This document shows positions 1 to 7,707 of a DNA stretch of 64,000 bases, one piece after another. Each line of letters begins with the position of its first letter. The first letter of the stretch is position 1. This DNA comes from Actinomyces ruminicola (GTDB taxonomy: Bacteria > Actinomycetota > Actinomycetes > Actinomycetales > Actinomycetaceae): contig NZ_FNIM01000016.1 in NCBI RefSeq assembly GCF_900103885.1, forward strand, positions 1 through 64,000, given 5' to 3'. The position numbers and the translations under genes are program-made. The notes under the pieces were generated by a model, which saw nothing but the letters and a program-made list of their open reading frames with translations, did not search any database and was not told the origin of the DNA.

Positions 1-255
1 CGCCCGCACCCGCAGCGCCTGGGTGCGCTGATCAGCACTGATAGCCGACGGACTCCTACGCGGCCTGGTGGAGCCAGGCTCAAGAGCCGCGGCCTCGCCC
101 TCGGTACGAGCGCGGGCGCGGATCGCATAGAAGGTCTTACGGGAGATGGACTGCTCGGCGCAGAAGGTGGTCACCGCCCCGCGCGGGGCGTCATCCGGCC
201 ACCGGACGATCGCCAGACGCACACGCGGATCAACACGACGGTTCGTTGAGCTCAT
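1..255 (-). CDS. IS481-family transposase, N-terminal part (partial)
   Basis: The frame opens with ATG at 255 and stays open for 85 codons to the window edge. The N-terminus (MSSTNRRVDPRVRLAIVRW...) continues into a helix-turn-helix region with the stretch FCAEQSISRKTFYAIR. This matches the DNA-binding head of IS481-type transposases that carry a downstream DDE integrase core. The catalytic core lies off the window. The gene reads away from the element end at about 349. The N-terminal part shows no frame damage, so the copy may be intact. Confidence 0.75.
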   Translation of the reverse strand, partial: MSSTNRRVDPRVRLAIVRWPDDAPRGAVTTFCAEQSISRKTFYAIRARARTEGEAAALEPGSTRPRRSPSAISADQRTQALRVRA

Positions 256-292
256 GCCCCAATCCGACCCGAAGTGTCACCACCAAACACCC

Positions 293-341
293 CAGAACTG
301 TCACCGATGTCCTGAGGCAGAACTGTCACCGATGTCCTGAG
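293..341. repeat. Two copies of a 24-bp direct repeat in the IS end
   Basis: Identical 24-bp units sit at 293-316 and 318-341, one base apart. Each contains AACTGTCACCGATGTCCTGA. They lie in the terminal non-coding part of the IS481-type element, just upstream of the transposase start, where a transposase could bind them. Confidence 0.8.
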
Positions 342-349
342 ACATAACA

Positions 350-755
350 GTGCGGCGTGGGCGGTCCAAAGCGACGTAAGGGGTCCGAACCGGCGCAAGG
401 GGTCCAAGCCGGTGCAAGGGGGTCCGAACTCGTGTCGGTTCAGCGTCGATGCACGGTCGGCGTACACCTGGGAGCCCTCCTGAGCGGGCGGGGCGGGAGC
501 GGGCGGACCGGCACCGGGCGGCGTGGCGGCCGGTGCCCGGCAGGCGGTGCGCTGGCACCGCTGGGTGCCTGCGACGTGGTGCGGCTGGACTTCTTCATCG
601 GGGTCTGGCGGAGCGGGCAGAGCCCTTGCCCGCGGGGACCGTGTGGCCACGGCCAGTACATCTGCCCGCGGATGCCAGGCACCGTCCCGGATCAACCCCC
701 CAGAGCACAATCACGCCGATAACCCTCAGGGTCTTGGGGAGCCCCCTGTCGCGGC
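350..755. other. Stretch without a convincing gene
   Basis: Several overlapping frames are open here, but none has a recognisable domain, a Shine-Dalgarno sequence or natural composition. The left part (363-434) contains short imperfect tandem repeats, listed separately. The rest is GC-rich and may be remnant DNA between two mobile elements. Confidence 0.5.
363..434. repeat. Imperfect 19-20 bp tandem repeat, four units
   Basis: Units start at 363, 382, 401 and 421. Each begins GGTCC and the first three end near GCAAGG or GTAAGG (for example GGTCCGAACCGGCGCAAGG). The period is 19 bp for the first two steps and 20 bp for the third. The array lies just outside the IS481-type end. Its role is unknown. 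Confidence 0.6.
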
Positions 756-819
756 CTGAGCGAGTATGAGTGCGTACACAGCACCGTGAAGGCGGTGCTG
801 CGTACGCACTCTTGCTCAG
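756..819 (-). terminator. Long hairpin downstream of the small membrane protein gene
   Basis: The arms GAGTGCGTACACAGCACCG and CGGTGCTGCGTACGCACTC pair almost perfectly around a short loop, and the pairing extends outward to CTGAGC/GCTCAG. It begins 16 nt after the stop codon of the minus-strand gene at 836-1033. There is no strong T-run, as is common for actinobacterial terminators. It could also be a remnant structure of mobile DNA. Confidence 0.55.
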
Positions 820-835
820 GGCGGAGAGTCTCTTG

Positions 836-1033
836 CTACTGGCCCTGTTGTATGTGCCTCCACCTAATTGCGGTTGCGTCTAGGACTCCCACAATGGGTG
901 CGGCGAGGAGGATCAGCGGGATGTTGTCGCCGTGTCCGAGGGCCGCGGAGATCCCGCAGACACCTGCGGCGACTATGACCGTCGCCAGGACGTGCCGTGC
1001 AAAATGGGACTTGGAACGAATCGAGCTGTCCAT
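836..1033 (-). CDS. Small two-helix membrane protein, unknown function
   Basis: This is a 65-residue protein with a short basic N-terminus followed by two hydrophobic segments (about residues 14-31 and 37-53), separated by a short GHGDN turn. It ends with a polar tail. The start at 1033 is preceded by AGGAAGAAG at good Shine-Dalgarno spacing, and a strong hairpin follows the stop, so it looks like a self-contained transcription unit. I recognise no family. It is stranded between two mobile-element remnants and may be cargo or a survivor of the original locus. It is judged real on its RBS, terminator and membrane pattern only. Confidence 0.5.
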   Translation of the reverse strand: MDSSIRSKSHFARHVLATVIVAAGVCGISAALGHGDNIPLILLAAPIVGVLDATAIRWRHIQQGQ

Positions 1034-1098
1034 AAGGTCACTTCTTCCTGCGAGGAGCGTTGTAGTCCGGAAACAGGCTCAGCGCAATACCTCGACGA

Positions 1099-2556
1099 GA
1101 CTCATTACAGGTGCCCGCGAAAGTGGTTCGGTGCCTCATCCAGGTACTGCCCGCGAGAGTCGCGGATCGTGGTGGGCATGCGGTGGTGGGTTGTCAGTGC
1201 GGGCCAGGGCGGAGATCACCAGGAAGTACGCGGGGGCGTATGCCAAGGCGTCCAAGAAGGACAAGGGGAGGATGCCGGGGCGAGGTGTGCGCGGTGACCG
1301 GCTGGAGCCGGGAGGGTGCCAGGCGGCGCCTGAGGGCGGTGGCCAAGCGTCCTGGCGGAGCTGGCAGGCCCGAGCCCAGGACCAGGGCGCGCAGAGCACT
1401 CGGTGCGACGCGTTGAAGGTCTTACAGCGAGTGTGGGCGGCCAGCGGCGGGGGAGTTGCGGCAAGTACCGACGAGTATCAATGCCTCTGCTACCGGGGCC
1501 TGCTGGAGGCCGCGGGCGAGCTCGCGGAAGGTACTGACCGCTACAGCCAGGACGTGCGGCGTGAGCCGGGTGTCGATGAGCGCGACAGGCCATCGACCGC
1601 TATCCCACCACCGGCCAAGGGGCCGGCTGCGAGGCAAGAGCGCCACCAATGGTCGGCCCGCCGGTTGCGCAGCGCCCGTCAGGATCCGCAAGGCCGGCGG
1701 GCGAGGCCCGTGCAGTCCCCGGGGTTCTTCGAGGCCCGTTACCGTCGCTCACTGTGGCCCGGTGCCCGCAGGGGCGAGTTCGCCCGGACCGGGAACATGA
1801 CCAACCGTGTTCACCGGCCGGGGCCTTCACCCGGTCCATGCGTGGGCGGCGCCGAGAAGCACGCCCGGGGCAGTCCTGGACCAGGCCGTGGACGACATCC
1901 CCTTCCCCATCACGGGCATGGACTACCGAACAACGGCAGCGAGTTCACCCAGCCACGCAGGTGGCCGGGTGGGCAGCGGACCCGGCACGTCTACTCCCGC
2001 CCGGGGCCGGCCGTACGCGAAGAACGACCAGGCCACCACCCGTGTCCAAGAACAACCACCAGGTAACGGCGCTACGCCCTCGCTGCTACCGCCACCGGCA
2101 CCGACGCCGAGCGGCAGGGGTTCTCAAGCCGGTTGTGGGTACTGGTGGACGCGCAGGCCAACTCCCCTAGACTCCCACCAGCAAGCCCATCGGGTGGGGG
2201 ACCGACAAGGAGGGCAAGCGAGGGGCGCCTGTACGACGCTCCTCGTATCCCACCCGGCCGGCTGCCCGGCACCGACGTGTTGACCGACAGGCACAAGGCA
2301 TGAGCTGATCGCCTACCGCAACCAGCTAAACCCTGCCGCCATCACCCGCCGCACCGCACGGGCTCCAGGACGTGCTCATAGCTCTGGCCAAGGACACCAC
2401 CGACCAGCACCTGCCTCGCCCAGTTCCCCAGCGTCCTGCCCGACGCCCCGCAAGGGCATCCGCATCAAGAAAGCCGCCTCCTAGATCCTCACGGCTTCGC
2501 GGGCAGTCCCAAATGAGTCACCAACGAGTTTTCGCGGGCACCTTGACATGAGGCAC
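1099..2556 (+). mobile_element. Decayed insertion sequence with recognisable inverted ends
   Basis: The left end (about 1101-1155) and the reverse complement of the right end (about 2500-2556) share the blocks AGGTGCCCGCGAAA, a GGTG.CTCAT block and ACTGCCCGCGA in the same order and at similar spacing. These look like complex terminal inverted repeats with internal sub-repeats. Between them lies a badly frame-disrupted DDE transposase. Exact ends and any target duplication cannot be fixed by eye. The right end overlaps the 3' part of the minus-strand gene at 2489-2872. Confidence 0.65.
1180..2484 (+). pseudogene. Decayed DDE (integrase-core) transposase
   Basis: Fragments of one transposase appear in order but in changing frames. 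They are RAEITRKYAGAYAKASKKDK near 1205, VCAVTGWSREGARRRLRAVA near 1290, DALKVLQRVWAASGG near 1405, VDDIPFPITGMDY near 1890 and NGSEF near 1935. RPYAKNDQAT follows near 2010, KPIGWGTDKEG near 2190, and LIAYRNQLNPAAITRR to the stop at 2484. The block around NGSEF and KNDQA belongs to the rve/DDE catalytic core. At least six frame changes are needed to read through, so no active enzyme can be made. It is flanked by the matching inverted ends. I recognise the protein type as common in actinobacterial insertion sequences but cannot assign the IS family. Confidence 0.75.
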
Positions 2557-2872
2557 GCCGGAACACTCCCTCGCAGATGGCGCCGGGAACCCCTCCGGCA
2601 ACGGTGAACGCGCCGCAAGTCATCGCATTAGCCGCAAAACACGCCCAGGCTGCTTCCCGGCCCTTGGCGCACGTTGGTATCGCCTGAGGCGTCAAGGTCG
2701 GCGCCCGTTGCGCGAGTGCTTCCGGGTCTGTGGTCACGACTTGCACGGTTGCCCCCTCGGGAAGCGCTTGACTCAAGTCGTCCGTGTTCGTGTCGGCATG
2801 CGCTGGAGTCATGGAGAACCCAAGGCTGGGCGCAGAGACGGCGGTGGCAACGAGAGCTTTTATTCGGGACAT
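2489..2872 (-). CDS. Secreted cysteine-containing protein, 3' end replaced by an IS end
   Basis: This 127-residue product starts at ATG 2872, with AAAAGGA about 9 nt upstream. An upstream in-frame ATG at 2965 has no such site. Residues 1-26 form a Sec signal peptide ending MTPAHA. The mature part has a polar region, then a small hydrophobic domain with spaced cysteines (CAKGREAAWACFAANAMTC, later GAIC). The last roughly 20 residues, including a fifth cysteine and ...THLGLPAKP, are encoded by the right inverted end of the neighbouring decayed IS, so the native C-terminus has been lost. The compact Cys-rich hydrophobic domain after a signal peptide resembles small secreted bacteriocin-like proteins, but this is only a suggestion. 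The upstream region is AT-rich, unlike the surroundings, which hints at acquired DNA. Confidence 0.5.
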   Translation of the reverse strand: MSRIKALVATAVSAPSLGFSMTPAHADTNTDDLSQALPEGATVQVVTTDPEALAQRAPTLTPQAIPTCAKGREAAWACFAANAMTCGAFTVAGGVPGAICEGVFRRASCQGARENSLVTHLGLPAKP

Positions 2873-3126
2873 GGCGGGACATCCTTTTACCGGGAGATTC
2901 GTGCCGATGCATTCGCAACACTGCGCAAGATATGATATCTCGCACTTTAATATGACATATGTCACTGAAATTCGTTGCTGTGTGTGATTCCCTCTGGTTC
3001 ACTGGAAGCCGGGTGCAGTGCGTGTCGCGGGGTGGCCAGCGGGCTGTGGTCCGCGTTCTTGCCTGGAGGGAGGTTGCTCCAGGGGCGGTTGTGGGGTGGA
3101 GATGATGTGGGATGTGCTGCGCAACG
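2873..3126. promoter_or_regulatory. AT-rich upstream region with two palindromes
   Basis: AGATATGATATCT at 2928-2940 and TGACATATGTCA at 2953-2964 are perfect palindromes, 12 bp apart, in a locally AT-rich stretch. They lie 56-92 bp upstream of the start of the secreted protein gene. Dimeric repressor binding sites often look like this. No cognate regulator can be named. The remaining bases up to the ROK gene stop show nothing recognisable. Confidence 0.45.
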
Positions 3127-4296
3127 TCATAACTCGCCCAGGACGCGGGCGCGCAGGGCCAGGGTGGCGGCGCCGCACGCCCAGTCGGCCCGGTCGTGCT
3201 CGCGCACGACGATGTCGAGCGGGGCGGCGCTAGCGCGGCGCACGGCGGCGATGCCCTCGCGCACCTCGTCCTCGAACAGGGCGGCAATGGTGGCGCGCTC
3301 TCCCGCCACCACCACAGTTTCAGGCAGTGCGAAGGCCGCTGCCATGCCTAGCAGGTGCCCCAATCTGCGGGCGAAGGAGGCGCACACGGTTACGGCGTCG
3401 GCGCTGCCCGCCTCGGCTCGGGCGACGATATCCGCGGCGGTCAGCCAGTCGTGATGGTGATCGGTCCAGAGCTGCTCCAGGGACTCGTTGGTCAGGCAGG
3501 CCATCGCCGGGGAGACGCCGGCCGGGCGGCCGCCGTCGGGCACGGGCACCATTCCCAACAGTCCCAACTCGGCGTCCGGGTTCGTCACCACCTTGCCGTC
3601 CACCACCAGCCCGTATCCGACGCCTGCCCCCACGGTGAGGACGTTGAAGCGGCTGCATTCCCGGCCGACTCCGAACCAGGCCTCCCGCAGCGTCAAGGCG
3701 GTCAGGTCGTTGCCGATGATGGTAGGCACGCCCAGACGGGCCTCGATGAAATCGGCCAGGGGTACTCGATGCCAGCCGTAGAACACCGCTTCGTCGACCG
3801 TGTGCCCATCGCGCGCCGTGCCTCCCAGGCTGACCCCCAGGCAGGAGGGCGGCGGGGACTCGGGTGCGGCGGCGGCGAGTTCGGTGAGGGCGGCGGCCAG
3901 CTCGCTGATGATGTCTGCGGGAGTGTGACCCGGGAGCGGGCGGCGTGCCGTGGCGAGGACTCCCAGGCGCAGGTCGGTCAGGACCGCTGTCAGCAGGCCC
4001 GTTGACAGGCCGACCCCCACCACCGACTCGGCGTCGGCGCGTACCTCCAACGGCGACTGGGGGCGGCCGGTGTCGGCGACCTGCTGAGTGTGCACGGTGA
4101 GCAGGCCCGCCTCCACCAGGGGAGTGGTCAACCGGGTCACGGAGCCGGGGGAGATGCCGACGATACGCATGATGTCAGGGCGCAGGAGTCGGCCGTGGCG
4201 CAGCAGGGCCAGCACGATTTCGCGCTGTGTGTCGCTGAGGTCGGCCCACGGCGAATCGGGCGAATCGACGCCGGGCGCGGCGGTTGAGACGACCAT
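3127..4296 (-). CDS. ROK-family transcriptional regulator
   Basis: This 389-residue protein has an N-terminal winged helix-turn-helix (about residues 20-75, including IMRIVGISPGSVTRLTTPLV) followed by a ROK fold (about 90-389). The fold shows the remains of a nucleotide-binding DxGxT-like segment (VGVGLSTG) and the GVSLGGT, IGNDLTAL and TVGAGVGYGL stretches. The CxCGxxGCxE zinc motif of ROK sugar kinases is absent; the matching region is PDGGRPAGVSPAMACL. The protein should therefore sense a sugar rather than phosphorylate it. It is divergent from the alpha-glucoside ABC operon beginning at 4511 and probably controls it. No Shine-Dalgarno precedes the start. CATGAT ends 6 nt before the ATG, so translation may be leaderless. 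Confidence 0.85.
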   Translation of the reverse strand: MVVSTAAPGVDSPDSPWADLSDTQREIVLALLRHGRLLRPDIMRIVGISPGSVTRLTTPLVEAGLLTVHTQQVADTGRPQSPLEVRADAESVVGVGLSTGLLTAVLTDLRLGVLATARRPLPGHTPADIISELAAALTELAAAAPESPPPSCLGVSLGGTARDGHTVDEAVFYGWHRVPLADFIEARLGVPTIIGNDLTALTLREAWFGVGRECSRFNVLTVGAGVGYGLVVDGKVVTNPDAELGLLGMVPVPDGGRPAGVSPAMACLTNESLEQLWTDHHHDWLTAADIVARAEAGSADAVTVCASFARRLGHLLGMAAAFALPETVVVAGERATIAALFEDEVREGIAAVRRASAAPLDIVVREHDRADWACGAATLALRARVLGEL

Positions 4297-4416
4297 GTCC
4301 CCATCATGCCCGATCCGGGGCGGTGGGCGGCGTATGCGGGCATCCGCTCCCCGCTGGGCGTGCTGCTCGCGGGAGGCGGTTTGCCGAGGCTGTCACGGGC
4401 GCGGCGGCGGAAGAAG

Positions 4417-4450
4417 TTGCGGACATGTTTGTTTTGATTCAGAATATTCT
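4417..4450 (+). promoter_or_regulatory. Promoter with overlapping palindromic operator for the sugar ABC operon
   Basis: TTGCGG (4417-4422) and CAGAAT (4440-4445) are separated by 17 bp and fit a housekeeping promoter moderately well. The perfect palindrome AGAATATTCT (4441-4450) overlaps the -10 box, where a bound repressor would block transcription. It stands out as an AT-rich island between the divergent ROK regulator and the binding-protein gene, so the ROK protein is the obvious candidate ligand. Confidence 0.5.
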
Positions 4451-4510
4451 CATTCGTCCGCCGACCCGGCGGCGCCCCACCCACCCCAGCAAGGACGCAT
4501 GGAGGTCCCT

Positions 4511-5779
4511 ATGAGAGCATGGAGCAGGCGCTCCTTCCTCGCCACAGCGGCGACGACGGCGGCGCTCGCGGCCACGAGCAGTACGCTCGCCGGCTGCTCA
4601 TCCGGAGACGGCAAGGTCCATCTCGAACTGTTCCAGTTCAAGAGTGAGGCCATCACCCTGTTCGATCAGATCTGCGCCGACTTCAACGCCGCCAACCCGG
4701 ACATCGTCGTCACCCAGAACTTCCAGGCCGACAACATCACCTCGTTGCGCGCCCGGCTGGTCAAGGGCGATACTCCGGACCTGATCACCATCAACGGTGA
4801 CTACAACTACGGTGCCCTGGCGAGCACCGGCATCTTCTACGACTTCAACCAGACCAGCCTGCTGGACGGCGTGAATCCGTCGATCGCCTCCATCCTCAAC
4901 ACGCTCGGCACCGGCGGCGAGGGGCAGACCAACGGCGTCGCCTTCGCCGACAACGGCTCGGGCATCATCTACAACCAGGACGTCTTTGCGGATGCCGGCG
5001 TCGAGCCGCCGACCACCTGGGACGAGCTCATCGAGGTCTGCGACGAGCTCACCGCCCAGGGCATCGACCCCTTCTACTGGGCCATCAAGGACAACTGGAC
5101 CGGGGCTCCCGCCTTCAACTCCCTGTCCGGCTCCTTCCTCGCCGACGGCGTCGCCGCCTGGTACGACAGGCGCCGCGACCTGAACTCCGGCACCTCCTTC
5201 GCGGAGCTGACGCCCGTGTTCGAGAAGATGCTCCAGGCGGTCAAATACGGCAACGCCGACAAGGCCGCCCTGGGCTACAACGACGGCAACCAGGGCTTCG
5301 CACAGGGCAAGGCCGCCATGTACTGGCACGGCACCTACGCCATCCCTGCCATCCGCTCCTACAACCCGGACATCAACCTGGGCACCTTCGCCGCCCCGGC
5401 GGACGATGCCGCCGACACCAAGGTCGTCTCCGGCGTCGACGTGGCCCTGACCATGGGGGAGAGCCCGGCCCACCCGGAGGAGAACCTGCGCTTCTTCCAA
5501 TACCTGATGGACGAGGCGAATATGACCGCCTACTGCGACGAGCAGGTCGCCTATCCGACGCTGACGACGCTGTCCGCAAAGGACCCCGCCCTGGAGGGAC
5601 TGCAGCCCTACTTCGACGCCGGGAGGGTCGCCACCTACTCCGACCACAACTTCCCGCCGGCGATCACCTTGAACGCATATGTGCAGAAGTACCTGTTCGA
5701 CGGCGATCTGGACCAGCTCATCTCCACGCTGGACACCCAGTGGGACAAGGTCGTACGCCGCATCAATGAGACGGCCTGA
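4511..5779 (+). CDS. Sugar ABC transporter substrate-binding lipoprotein
   Basis: This is a 422-residue solute-binding protein of the extracellular family 1 (MalE-like). The N-terminus has a twin-arginine pattern (SRRSFLAT) and a lipobox LAGC with the lipidated Cys at residue 29. The mature protein begins with the typical beta-strand HLELFQFKSEA. ATG 4511 is chosen because GGAGG lies 5 nt upstream and the signal peptide starts there; the open frame extends further upstream without a better start. It is the first gene of an operon with two permeases and, after a terminator, a GH13 glucosidase. That context suggests alpha-glucosides (maltose, isomaltose or trehalose-type sugars) as ligands. The exact sugar cannot be read from sequence. 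Confidence 0.88.
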   Translation: MRAWSRRSFLATAATTAALAATSSTLAGCSSGDGKVHLELFQFKSEAITLFDQICADFNAANPDIVVTQNFQADNITSLRARLVKGDTPDLITINGDYNYGALASTGIFYDFNQTSLLDGVNPSIASILNTLGTGGEGQTNGVAFADNGSGIIYNQDVFADAGVEPPTTWDELIEVCDELTAQGIDPFYWAIKDNWTGAPAFNSLSGSFLADGVAAWYDRRRDLNSGTSFAELTPVFEKMLQAVKYGNADKAALGYNDGNQGFAQGKAAMYWHGTYAIPAIRSYNPDINLGTFAAPADDAADTKVVSGVDVALTMGESPAHPEENLRFFQYLMDEANMTAYCDEQVAYPTLTTLSAKDPALEGLQPYFDAGRVATYSDHNFPPAITLNAYVQKYLFDGDLDQLISTLDTQWDKVVRRINETA

Positions 5780-5799
5780 GGCAGGAGGACCGGAGAAAC

Positions 5800-6729
5800 A
5801 TGAGTACTCGAACTGTTAAGACCGCTGCGGCTCCGGCAGACAGGGCCCGGGAGATCCGCGCCAACCAGGCCAAGAAGGTGGACCCCGCCTTCATCTGGAT
5901 GGTGCTTCCGGCCGCGCTCGTCTTCACCGTGCTACTGACGATCCCGCTGCTGACGGGCGTCTTCTACACCTTCACCAATTTCAAGGGCTACGGAGACTGG
6001 CACTTCGTCGGGCTGACCAACTACAAGAACCTGTTCACCGACGACATCATCTGGGGCTCGTACCTGTTCACCTTCAAGTACGCGATCGTCGCCTCAGTAC
6101 TGACCAACATCATCGCCCTGGGGCTGGCGCTCGTGCTCAACTCCAAGATGAGGGCACGTGCCCTCTTCCGCGGGGTGTTCTTCGTGCCGTACATCCTTCC
6201 GGTGCTGGTGGTGTCCTACATCTTCAGCTACCTGTTCACCAACAACCTGCCGCAGATCGGGCAGGCCCTGGGGTGGGAGTGGCTGAGCACCTCGCTGCTG
6301 GCCAATGAGGACCTGGCCTGGCTCGCGATCGTCGTCGTCGGTGTGTGGCAGTCGGTCGCCTACAACACGATCATCTACCTGGCCGGCCTGCAGACCGTGC
6401 CCGAGGAGATCTACGAGGCCTCCGCCATCGACGGCGCCGGTCCGGTGCGGCGGCTGTGGTCCATGACCCTGCCGCTGATCATCCCCTACCTGGGCATCAA
6501 CATGGTGCTGTCCTTCAAGGGCTTCCTGGGAGTCTTCGACCAGATCGTGGCCCTGACCTCCGGCGGTCCCGGCACCGCCACTCAGTCCATCTCCTACCTT
6601 ATTTTCAAGAACGGCTTCCAGGGCGGCGAGTACGCCTACCAGACGGCGAATGGCGTCATCTACTTCCTCATCGTGGTGCTGCTGTCCTTCGCCCAGCTGC
6701 GCTTCACCCAGAGCCAGGAAAGGGTCTGA
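5800..6729 (+). CDS. Sugar ABC transporter permease (MalF-like)
   Basis: This is a 309-residue inner-membrane permease with six or so hydrophobic segments. The EAA loop (about residues 206-227, EASAIDGAGPVRRLWSM then TLPLI) is the docking site for the ATPase. It lies 20 bp after the binding-protein gene, with AGGAGG upstream of the ATG, and the next permease follows after 6 bp. No ATPase gene is present in the operon, so a shared MsiK-type ATPase encoded elsewhere probably drives it, as is common in actinobacteria. Confidence 0.9.
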   Translation: MSTRTVKTAAAPADRAREIRANQAKKVDPAFIWMVLPAALVFTVLLTIPLLTGVFYTFTNFKGYGDWHFVGLTNYKNLFTDDIIWGSYLFTFKYAIVASVLTNIIALGLALVLNSKMRARALFRGVFFVPYILPVLVVSYIFSYLFTNNLPQIGQALGWEWLSTSLLANEDLAWLAIVVVGVWQSVAYNTIIYLAGLQTVPEEIYEASAIDGAGPVRRLWSMTLPLIIPYLGINMVLSFKGFLGVFDQIVALTSGGPGTATQSISYLIFKNGFQGGEYAYQTANGVIYFLIVVLLSFAQLRFTQSQERV

Positions 6730-6735
6730 TCCGCC

Positions 6736-7671
6736 ATGACCGCCACCACCACCAACGTCTCCAACCCCGCGGAGTCCAGCAGCGCCGTCGAGCCGAGCCG
6801 CCTGGGCGCCGGTGCGCCAGAGGTCTACCAAATCCGGCGCAGTTCCAGGGGCACCTTCGGGCGCACCAACTGGTGGACCACGCTGCTGGCAATCGTGCTC
6901 AGCCTGACCGTGCTGGTGCCGCTGTACTTCACGGTCGTCACCGCCTTCAAGACCCCCGAGGAACTGGCGACCTCCGGCTGGGCGCTGCCGCGCTCCTGGA
7001 GCCTGGACAACTTCGCCACCGCCTGGGAGATGACCTCCTACCCGCGGCGGGTGCTGACCTCCGCAATCATCACCGTCGGTGCGACCGTGTTCACCCTGCT
7101 GTCCAACTCCATGGTCGCCTACGCACTCGGCCGCAACATGCACCGCCCGTGGTTCCGCCGCCTGTACTACTACTTCGTGGCAGCGCTGTTCGTACCCTTC
7201 CCGATCATCATGCTGCCGGTGGTCAAGGAGACCGCCCTGCTGCACCTGGACAACGAGGCCGGATTGATCCTGCTGTACGTGGTCTACGGCCTGGCCTTCA
7301 ACATCCTGATGTACACCTCCTTCATCAAGTCCATCCCGGAGGAGCTGGAGGAGGCGGCCGCCATGGACGGCGCCAGCCGCTGGACGATCTTCTGGCGGAT
7401 CATCTTCCCGCTGCTGTCGCCCATGAACGCCACCGTCGGGATCCTGACCTGTCTGTGGGCGTGGAATGACTTCCTGCTTCCGCTGGTCATCCTCACCGAC
7501 CAGACCAAGGCCACGCTGCCGCTGGCCCAGTACGTCTTCCAGGGCCAGTTCAACACCAACTACCCGGTCTCCTTCGCCTCCTACCTGATGGCTATCGCCC
7601 CAATGTTCCTGGTCTACGTGATCGCCCAGCGCTGGGTCATCTCCGGGGTCATGCGTGGCAGCCAGAAGTAA
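6736..7671 (+). CDS. Sugar ABC transporter permease (MalG-like)
   Basis: This 311-residue permease partners the preceding gene. It has a cytoplasmic N-terminal stretch of about 50 residues, then TM segments and the EAA loop EEAAAMDGASRWTIFWRIIF near residue 210. It starts 6 bp after the upstream permease stop and is followed by a perfect 30-bp palindromic terminator. It therefore closes the three-gene import operon. Confidence 0.9.
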   Translation: MTATTTNVSNPAESSSAVEPSRLGAGAPEVYQIRRSSRGTFGRTNWWTTLLAIVLSLTVLVPLYFTVVTAFKTPEELATSGWALPRSWSLDNFATAWEMTSYPRRVLTSAIITVGATVFTLLSNSMVAYALGRNMHRPWFRRLYYYFVAALFVPFPIIMLPVVKETALLHLDNEAGLILLYVVYGLAFNILMYTSFIKSIPEELEEAAAMDGASRWTIFWRIIFPLLSPMNATVGILTCLWAWNDFLLPLVILTDQTKATLPLAQYVFQGQFNTNYPVSFASYLMAIAPMFLVYVIAQRWVISGVMRGSQK

Positions 7672-7677
7672 GCCATA

Positions 7678-7707
7678 GTCCGGCCGGGGCATATGCCCCG
7701 GCCGGAC
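7678..7707 (+). terminator. Intrinsic terminator of the sugar ABC operon
   Basis: A perfect 30-bp palindrome, with arms GTCCGGCCGGGGC and GCCCCGGCCGGAC around ATAT, begins 6 nt after the permease stop. It is followed by GGTTTAT. Confidence 0.85.

Larger units (their letters stand above)
1..349 (-). mobile_element. End of an IS481-type insertion sequence, cut by the window edge
   Basis: The segment holds the 5' part of a transposase gene on the minus strand plus the non-coding left end of the element. The end carries two adjacent copies of a 24-bp direct repeat and appears to finish near 349 in the sequence TGTTATGTCTCAGGACATCG when read on the minus strand. Terminal repeats of this kind are typical of IS481/IS3-group elements. 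The other end lies outside the window, so completeness cannot be judged. Confidence 0.7.

Noticed and set aside
786-2066. A 426-residue plus-strand open frame in the IS region
   Set aside because: Only a small part (around 1200-1270) matches the transposase. The rest is out of frame with the fragments, so the frame is an accident of high GC and the locus is better described as a pseudogene.
2489-2965. Upstream start (ATG 2965) for the secreted protein
   Set aside because: It would place 31 extra residues before the signal peptide and has no Shine-Dalgarno; ATG 2872 has both.
6094-7692. A 532-residue minus-strand open frame across the two permease genes
   Set aside because: It has no domain, Shine-Dalgarno or natural composition, and the plus-strand genes are certain. 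The same reasoning applies to the long antisense frames over purH, the symporter, uvrD2 and the Zincin_2 gene.
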